From Bifidobacterium ramosum (lineage in GTDB: Bacteria; Actinomycetota; Actinomycetes; Actinomycetales; Bifidobacteriaceae): DNA of 64,000 nucleotides. The first letter of the stretch is position 1. The number at the start of each line of letters is the position of its first letter. A model generated the notes under the pieces. It saw only the letters and a program-made list of their open reading frames with translations. It did not search any database and was not told the DNA's origin. A program made the translations under genes and the position numbers. This document shows, piece by piece, positions 59,022 to 64,000 of this stretch. Location of the stretch: contig NZ_WBSM01000005.1 in assembly GCF_009299505.1 (NCBI RefSeq), positions 1 through 64,000 on the forward strand. The letters run 5' to 3'.

Positions 59022-59825
59022 TCACTCACTTTCCTCCGTTTGCTCGCTCTGGTGGGCCAGCACGAGCTCTTTTACCAATTCCTTGGTCTTGCTCGCCGAG
59101 TCGGGGTCGAGCCCGTCGTCGGTGATCACCGTATCCACCTGGTCGAAGCGTGCGAACAGCGACAGCGAGGTGCAGCTCCACTTGGTGTGATCGGTAAGAA
59201 TGATGGTGCGATCGGCGATGTCCATCATCGCCATATCGGTGGCGGCCTCCAGCGAGTTGGGCATGAGGAAGCCGCGCGGCAGCGACACGGAGTGCGTGCC
59301 GAGGAACACGGTGTTGACGCGCAGCGACGCGACGACCTTGTCGGCGATGGGGCCGACGAGCGAGTTGGATCGCGTGATGACGCCGCCGGTGACGATGACC
59401 TCGACGTCCTTGGATTCGAGGGCCTGCACGAGTTCGGCGACGGGGATCGAGTTGGTGAGGATCGTGATGCCGCTGGACTGCTGCGATTCGAGCAGATGCT
59501 GCGCGAAGACGTACGCCGTGGTGCCGCCGCCGATGGCGATCACGTCGCCGGGGGCCACGTATCTGACGGCCTCCTGCGCGATGGCGTCCTTCAAGCCGAT
59601 GTCCATCTGCGACTTTACAGAGAACAACGGTTCGCTGAGCAACGTGCTGGTGGTGACCGCGCCGCCGTGGACGCGCTTCAAGAGTCCCTTGTCGGACAGT
59701 TCGGCGATGTCGCGGCGGATGGTCATTGCGGAAACGCCGAGTTCCTTGCTCAGCGCGGTGATGCGCACCGCACCGCGGGTGCGCAGCCTGCTCAGTATCA
59801 GATGTTGACGTTGTGAGGATATCAT
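59022..59825 (-). CDS. DeoR-family regulator of the galT-galK operon
   Basis: 267-aa repressor. The N-terminal winged helix shows ITALSKELGVSAMTIRRDIAEL followed by the family's KGLLKRVHGGA. The C-terminal sugar-phosphate-sensing domain has AIGGGTTAYVFAQHLL and NTVFLGTHSVSLPRGF. It is the first gene of the operon, so it probably represses itself and galT/galK and responds to galactose-1-phosphate or a related phosphosugar. A GATAAT -10 ends 6 nt before the ATG. Confidence 0.92.
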   Translation of the reverse strand: MISSQRQHLILSRLRTRGAVRITALSKELGVSAMTIRRDIAELSDKGLLKRVHGGAVTTSTLLSEPLFSVKSQMDIGLKDAIAQEAVRYVAPGDVIAIGGGTTAYVFAQHLLESQQSSGITILTNSIPVAELVQALESKDVEVIVTGGVITRSNSLVGPIADKVVASLRVNTVFLGTHSVSLPRGFLMPNSLEAATDMAMMDIADRTIILTDHTKWSCTSLSLFARFDQVDTVITDDGLDPDSASKTKELVKELVLAHQSEQTEESE

Positions 59826-59831
59826 TCGAAC

Positions 59832-59859
59832 ATTATCGCACACATAAGCTCACAAACAA
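59832..59859 (-). promoter_or_regulatory. Probable leaderless promoter of the DeoR-galT-galK operon
   Basis: On the minus strand TTGTTT, a 16-bp spacer, then GATAAT, 6 nt before the ATG. The spacer and flanks (TTTGTGAGC, TTATGTGTGCG) contain GTGNG-type words that could be the repressor's operator. Confidence 0.5.
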
Positions 59860-59952
59860 AACCGAAATGAGCGTTTCGCGCCGCGACACGCCGAGAATCA
59901 CACAAATCGCTCATCCGAACCGCACAAAACAGCACGCGCCACCATCACCTAG

Positions 59953-60000
59953 ACTCCCCTCCCCGAGGGGAGCTGTCGGCGCAGCCGACTGAGGGGAGCC
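59953..60000. repeat. Family F palindrome F2
   Basis: Half-size copy: ACTCCCCTCCCCGAGGGGAG hairpin followed by CTGTCGGCGCAGCCGACTGAGGGGAGCC, whose CGGCGCAGCCG is a second small hairpin. It lies between the divergent DeoR and pyrD genes. Confidence 0.85.
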
Positions 60001-60053
60001 CAACGAAACCACCCCATCCTCGCTTCTCCCCCACCGGTGCCACAATGGAACGC

Positions 60054-61202
60054 ATGACCTATGTATCTGAAAGCTTCTGGCACGACGCCGTGAACAAAGC
60101 CACCACCGACCTCTTCACCTTCAGCTACAAACACGTCGTCAAGCCGTACTTCGTGTTCAACCACACGCCCGACGTGGCACACGACCAGATGATCGAGTTC
60201 TGCCGCATCACCAAAAACATCCCGCCGCTCATGTGGCTGCTACGCGAGATGCTCGACTACACCGATCCGATCCTCGAAACGACCGTGATGGGCGTCGACT
60301 TCGCCAACCCGTTCGGTCTGTCCGCGGGCCTCGACAAGAACTGCGACATGCCGGTGCTGCTCGACAACGCCGGATTCGGCTTCGAAACGGTCGGCTCGAC
60401 CACCGCGCGGTTCTGCCCGGGCAATCCGAAGCCGTGGTTCCACCGCCTGCCCGAATACGATTCGATGATGGTGCACGTCGGCCTCGCGAACGACGGCTCC
60501 GACAAGGTAATCGCCCGCGCCGAGCAGGCGTGGACGAAAGCGAAAAGCATGCAGGTCTCCGTGTCGATCGCGCGCACGAACGACGCCCTGTGCGGTGATC
60601 TGGACGAAGGCATCGAGGACTACTGCACGTCGATGCGCCGCGCCGCCGGCCGTACCGCGATGGTCGAGGTGAACGTGTCCTGCCCGAACACGCACGCCGG
60701 CGAGCCGTTCACCGAAACCCCGGAGGCGCTCGACCGCCTGTTCACCGCACTCGACCAGATCGACCGCCCACAGCCGACGCTCGTCAAGATGCCGCTCAAC
60801 AAGAGCTGGAGCGAGTTCAAGGCGCTGCTCGACGTGCTCGCCGAGCACAACGTGCAGGGCGTGAGCTTCGCGAACCTGCAGAAGGACCGCACCGGCATGG
60901 AGATTCCGCGCGACTGGGAGGGCGGCCTGTCCGGCGGCCCGACGTATCGCGCAAGCAACGCGCTGGTGCGTCAGGTCTATCGCGAGTACGGAGACCGGTT
61001 CGCAATCGCCGGCATCGGCGGCGTGTTCACCCCCGAGCAGGCGTATGAGAAGATCCGCTGCGGCGCAAGCCTCGTGATGTTCATCTCCGCGCTCATGTAC
61101 CGCGGCCCGCAGCAGATCACCGTGCTCAAGCGCGGTCTGGCCGAGCTGTTGCGCCGCGACGGCTACGAGCACGTGTCCGAAGCCGTCGGCGCCGATGCGT
61201 GA
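60054..61202 (+). CDS. pyrD: Dihydroorotate dehydrogenase, class 2 type
   Basis: About 382 aa. Oxidises dihydroorotate to orotate in pyrimidine synthesis. FMN-site motifs are GVDFANPFGLSAGLDKNCDM, TVGSTTARFCPGNPKPWFHR, EVNVSCPNTHAGEPF and IAGIGGVFTPEQAYEKI. The catalytic base position (NVSCPNT) has Ser just before the Cys, as in class 2 enzymes, and the N-terminal helical extension also suggests membrane/quinone association. The start could also be ATG 60045. CACAAT 7 nt before ATG 60054 suggests a leaderless message. Confidence 0.92.
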   Translation: MTYVSESFWHDAVNKATTDLFTFSYKHVVKPYFVFNHTPDVAHDQMIEFCRITKNIPPLMWLLREMLDYTDPILETTVMGVDFANPFGLSAGLDKNCDMPVLLDNAGFGFETVGSTTARFCPGNPKPWFHRLPEYDSMMVHVGLANDGSDKVIARAEQAWTKAKSMQVSVSIARTNDALCGDLDEGIEDYCTSMRRAAGRTAMVEVNVSCPNTHAGEPFTETPEALDRLFTALDQIDRPQPTLVKMPLNKSWSEFKALLDVLAEHNVQGVSFANLQKDRTGMEIPRDWEGGLSGGPTYRASNALVRQVYREYGDRFAIAGIGGVFTPEQAYEKIRCGASLVMFISALMYRGPQQITVLKRGLAELLRRDGYEHVSEAVGADA

Positions 61203-61218
61203 CGCAGCTGGTCGGGCC

Positions 61219-61397
61219 GCTCCCCTCAGTCTCACTCCGTTCGACAGCTCCCCTCACAGAGGGGAGCCTAGGTGGTGACGATGGAGCTGCGGCTCCTCCT
61301 ACGAAGATGCATGTCCCTCACCGAGGGGAGCCTAACTGGTAATGGCATGGCTCCCCTCTCCGAGGGGAGCTGTCAGCGCAAGCTGACTGAGGGGAGC
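61219..61397. repeat. Family F palindromes F3, F4, F5: one element split by an insertion
   Basis: F3 (61219-61267) is the left half plus inner hairpin; F5 (61348-61397) is the inner hairpin plus right half. Left GCTCCCCTCAGTCTCACTCC and right AGCTGACTGAGGGGAGC pair with each other as in F1, but 80 bp including a partial hairpin F4 (61313-61332) lie between. The whole 245-bp gap pyrD/OYE is made of this. Confidence 0.8.
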
Positions 61398-61447
61398 CAC
61401 CCAACCACCCCCAGCACACAACCCGGCCGGTCAGCACCAGCCCCCAC

Positions 61448-62578
61448 TCAGTACGCGCCGCGCACGTACTGCGGCTGGTACGGCGCCTCCGCCACCGGCA
61501 CGCCGAGCTTGGCGGCCGCACGCAGCGGCCAGAACGGATCGCGCAGCGCCGCGCGTCCGATCTCGACCGCATCGGCCTCGCCCTTGGCCACGATCTTCGC
61601 GGCCTGCTTCGGCTTGGTGATCAGGCCCACCGCCGTCACCGGCACGCCCGCACGCTCACGCACCTGCGTCGCAAACGGCACCTGATAGTTCGGCTTGACC
61701 GGAATCGTCACGTTCGGCACGATGCCGCCCGTCGACACGTCCACCAGATCGACACCGTGCTCCTTGACCGTACGCGCCACATCGACGGTCTGGTCGAGAT
61801 CCCATCCACCAGCCGCCCAGTCGGTCGCGGAAATGCGCACGAGCAGCGGCATGTCGTCGGGAATCACGGAACGGATCGCATCGCAGATTTCCACGAGCAG
61901 CCGCATCCGGCCGGCCAGATCGCCGCCGTACTCGTCCGTGCGCTCGTTGCTCAGCGGATCCAGGAACTGCGAGATCAGATAGCCATGCGCGGCGTGAATC
62001 TCGATCGCCTGGAAACCAGCCGCAACCGCACGCGCCGCCGCATCGCAGAACTGCGCGACGATGCCGTGAATCTCGTCCACGGTCAGCGCACGCGGCATCG
62101 CGTAGTGGCCGTACGCGATCGGGCTCGGCGCGACGGTCTGCCAGCCACCGTCCTCGAACGGCACGCTGTCGCCGGAGAAGCCGACGCCGAAGCAGCCGGT
62201 CGATCCCTTGCGGCCTGCATGGTTGAGCTGCACGGCCGCGACCGCACCGGTCGCCTTCACGCCGTCGACGATCCAACGCCACGCCTCGACCTGATCGTCG
62301 TTCCACAGGCCCACGTCGCACGGCGAGATACGGCCTTCCGGAGCCACGGCCGTCGCCTCGGCGATGATCATGCCGAAGCCGCCCATCGCGCGCGACACGT
62401 AGTGCTGGTAGTGGAACGGCGTCGGCTTGCCGTCGCGCGCGGTCGCCGAATACGTGTCCATCGGCGGCATCCAGATGCGGTTGCGCACGGTCAGGCCGCG
62501 CAGGTTCATCGGCGAGAACAGGTTCGCCGTGTTCTTGGTCTTCTTCGATTTCTTGGACTTCCCCTCGATATCGCTCAT
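61448..62578 (-). CDS. NADH:flavin oxidoreductase (old yellow enzyme family)
   Basis: 376-aa FMN-dependent ene-reductase of the YqjM/NamA type. The barrel shows LRNRI-like LTVRNRIWMPPMDTYS, QLNHAGRKG, the active-site HAAHGYLISQFLDPLSNERT (His pair region), EYGGDLAGRMRLL and GLITKPKQA for phosphate binding. The N-terminus adds a short Lys-rich stretch (KSKKSKKTK). GAAAGGATCGGGAC precedes the ATG. The physiological substrate is unknown; reduction of electrophilic enones is the family activity. Confidence 0.9.
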   Translation of the reverse strand: MSDIEGKSKKSKKTKNTANLFSPMNLRGLTVRNRIWMPPMDTYSATARDGKPTPFHYQHYVSRAMGGFGMIIAEATAVAPEGRISPCDVGLWNDDQVEAWRWIVDGVKATGAVAAVQLNHAGRKGSTGCFGVGFSGDSVPFEDGGWQTVAPSPIAYGHYAMPRALTVDEIHGIVAQFCDAAARAVAAGFQAIEIHAAHGYLISQFLDPLSNERTDEYGGDLAGRMRLLVEICDAIRSVIPDDMPLLVRISATDWAAGGWDLDQTVDVARTVKEHGVDLVDVSTGGIVPNVTIPVKPNYQVPFATQVRERAGVPVTAVGLITKPKQAAKIVAKGEADAVEIGRAALRDPFWPLRAAAKLGVPVAEAPYQPQYVRGAY

Positions 62579-62692
62579 GTCCCGATCCTTTCGTTCGATA
62601 TCGTCCTTGCGGCCATTGTACGACGAACGCCCGCCGGTTGGGGCGGGCGTTCGTGGGATGGTGCGTCACGCGTCGCGGCGTGCGACGGTCGG

Positions 62693-64000
62693 TCAGCGGC
62701 CGCTGTTGGTCGTGCCGTTGGACTGGCTGTTGGTGCTGTTGTTCTGCGTGGTCGCGTTGTTCGAATTCGAATTGTTCGAATTATTGGAATTCGAGTTGTT
62801 CGAGTTGGAATTATTCGAGTTGCTGTTCGAATTCGACTGGCTGTTGTTGTTCGTCGTCGAGCCGATGGTCGCGCCCTGGATCGTCGTGACCGAACTGCTC
62901 GTCGTCATGTACTTGCTGGCCGGGTTGCCGTAGTCCTTGCCGGTGTCGGCGGGCATGTTCTTGGCCTTGGCGTAGTTGTCCATGAACATCTTCCACGCCG
63001 GCGCGGCGATCGTGCCGCCATCCCAGTAGCTGCTGTACACGCCGTTGATGGCGACGTTGGCGACCGGGTTGCCCTTCGGGGACTGCACGTCGCCGACGAG
63101 CACGAAGGTCGCGACCTGGCCGGGGATGAAGCCGCCGGTGGCCATGTACGACGTCTCGTTCGTGCCGGTCTTGGCGAACGTCTTGCTCACGTTGGTGAGT
63201 TTGGTGGTCGTACCGGCGCCGTCGGGGCGGATGGTGCCCTGATTCATCGCGTAGGCGACGGTCTGCGCGATGTCCTTGTCGATGGCCTGATGGCAGTTGG
63301 CCTTCGGCACGGCGATCTCCTCGCCGTTCTTGCGCGTGACCTTGGTCAGGGCGATCGGCGTGCATTCGACGCCGTTGGCGCCCAGCGTCGCGTACATGTT
63401 CGCGATGGTGAGCGGGGAGACGTTGACGGTACCGATCATCATGGACGGGCTGTAGAACTGGTCGGTCTGGTCGATGTTCTGCAGTGTAGTCGCATCGTGG
63501 TAGCCGACCGCACGGTACGCGTCGGCCACGCGGCACAGGCCGATGACCGCGCCCATCGACGCCTGCGTGGTGTTGTGCGAGCGCACGAGGCCGAGGAACG
63601 GGCTTTCCGGGTTGACGGTGCCCTGACCGAGCGCGTTCGACACCTGCCACATCTCGGTGGTGCCGTAGTACTGCGTGGATTTGCCGGTGTAGTTGTCGCA
63701 CGCGAATTCGCTGGTCTGGTAGCTGGTCGTGGTCTGCAGGTTCTCGTTGATCGAACGGCCGGCCTGCATCCAGGCGACCATATTGAACGGCTTGATCGAC
63801 GAACCGACCGGGAAGCCTGCGCCGCCGCCGTCGATCTGGTCGACCATGTAGTTCATCGACGTGTACGTCTCGTCGGACGCACCGCCGCTCGTGTAGTACC
63901 GGTTGACACCGAAGCCGAGCACTTCGCCGGTGCCGGGCTTGATCGACGCCATCATGATCTCGAACCCGGTCGGATCGGTCGGCGGGATCGTCTTGCGCGC
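62693..64000 (-). CDS. Penicillin-binding protein, transpeptidase part (N-terminus beyond window)
   Basis: About 435 C-terminal residues are visible; the frame is open to base 64000. Transpeptidase motifs: SSIK (FPVGSSIKPFNMVAW), SHN (LVRSHNTTQAS) and KTG (TFAKTGTNETSY). The missing part probably carries a glycosyltransferase domain (class A PBP), but that is not visible. After the domain a tail of about 60 residues is almost only Asn, Ser, Thr and Gln and would be outside the membrane. It builds peptidoglycan cross-links. Confidence 0.9.
   Translation of the reverse strand, partial: ARKTIPPTDPTGFEIMMASIKPGTGEVLGFGVNRYYTSGGASDETYTSMNYMVDQIDGGGAGFPVGSSIKPFNMVAWMQAGRSINENLQTTTSYQTSEFACDNYTGKSTQYYGTTEMWQVSNALGQGTVNPESPFLGLVRSHNTTQASMGAVIGLCRVADAYRAVGYHDATTLQNIDQTDQFYSPSMMIGTVNVSPLTIANMYATLGANGVECTPIALTKVTRKNGEEIAVPKANCHQAIDKDIAQTVAYAMNQGTIRPDGAGTTTKLTNVSKTFAKTGTNETSYMATGGFIPGQVATFVLVGDVQSPKGNPVANVAINGVYSSYWDGGTIAAPAWKMFMDNYAKAKNMPADTGKDYGNPASKYMTTSSSVTTIQGATIGSTTNNNSQSNSNSNSNNSNSNNSNSNNSNNSNSNNATTQNNSTNSQSNGTTNSGR

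Overview
The window is a 64 kb piece of a high-GC Gram-positive (actinobacterial) chromosome. Gene content and order point to Bifidobacterium or a close relative. The evidence is a GH42 beta-galactosidase beside a LacI regulator, a DeoR-galT-galK operon, a prfB-ftsE-ftsX-CHAP-smpB block, an rpmE/prfA/prmC/tsaC/wecA-like block, a UPF0210 (PFL) protein with its ACT partner, and many GAAAGGA-type ribosome binding sites next to some probable leaderless starts. The genus assignment is inference. I see no rRNA, transposase, prophage or CRISPR-Cas genes, so this is mostly core chromosome with unusually repeat-rich spacers.

Layout. 1-3.4 kb: a truncated Y-family polymerase with a LexA-type box, then a FucO-type dehydrogenase. 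4.2-5.9 kb: a TauE/SafE permease divergent from coaX. 6-11 kb: a sugar-binding lipoprotein, a GH42 beta-galactosidase and a divergent LacI regulator with a candidate operator. 10.9-14 kb: a pseudouridine synthase and glmS. 14-16.7 kb: a MNT/HEPN toxin-antitoxin-like pair and an ABC exporter. 16.9-20.9 kb: an amino-acid ABC transporter with two tandem paralogous binding proteins. 21.4-27.3 kb: smpB, a secreted CHAP hydrolase, ftsX, ftsE, prfB and a small membrane ORF. 27.8-31.7 kb: dapD, citrate synthase, map. 31.7-38.4 kb: a DUF308-like membrane protein, an M13 peptidase, an SSB, a DnaA-box cluster and proS. 38.6-42.9 kb: a small membrane protein, a PIF1-like helicase, a HAD phosphatase and orn. 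43-49.8 kb: guaB, a WecA/TagO-type transferase, tsaC, an O-acetyltransferase, prmC, prfA, rpmE and tRNA-Met. 50-54.5 kb: a membrane protein, mutY, trmL, the UPF0210 protein and its ACT partner. 54.6-64 kb: an MFS exporter, galK, galT, a DeoR regulator, pyrD, an old-yellow-enzyme oxidoreductase and a truncated penicillin-binding protein.

The genes serve galactoside uptake and Leloir metabolism, cell-wall synthesis and division (glmS, WecA-like, ftsEX plus CHAP, PBP), translation and its quality control (prfA, prfB, prmC, smpB, map, proS, trmL, tsaC), and nucleotide and amino-acid synthesis (guaB, pyrD, dapD).

The most striking content is between the genes. At least six sequence-unrelated families of near-perfect palindromes fill the spacers. 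Family A is a hairpin present 13 times whose stem bases covary between copies. Family B is a three-hairpin cassette of about 172 bp found at three loci with a constant 59-62 bp internal period. Families C, D and E are single-locus arrays of 4-8 hairpins with 50-64 bp periods. Family F is the CTCCCCTC...GAGGGGAG palindrome. Two further loci carry long solitary inverted repeats. A cluster of five DnaA-box-like sites lies between ssb and proS. All positions and translations were read by eye; no searches were run.
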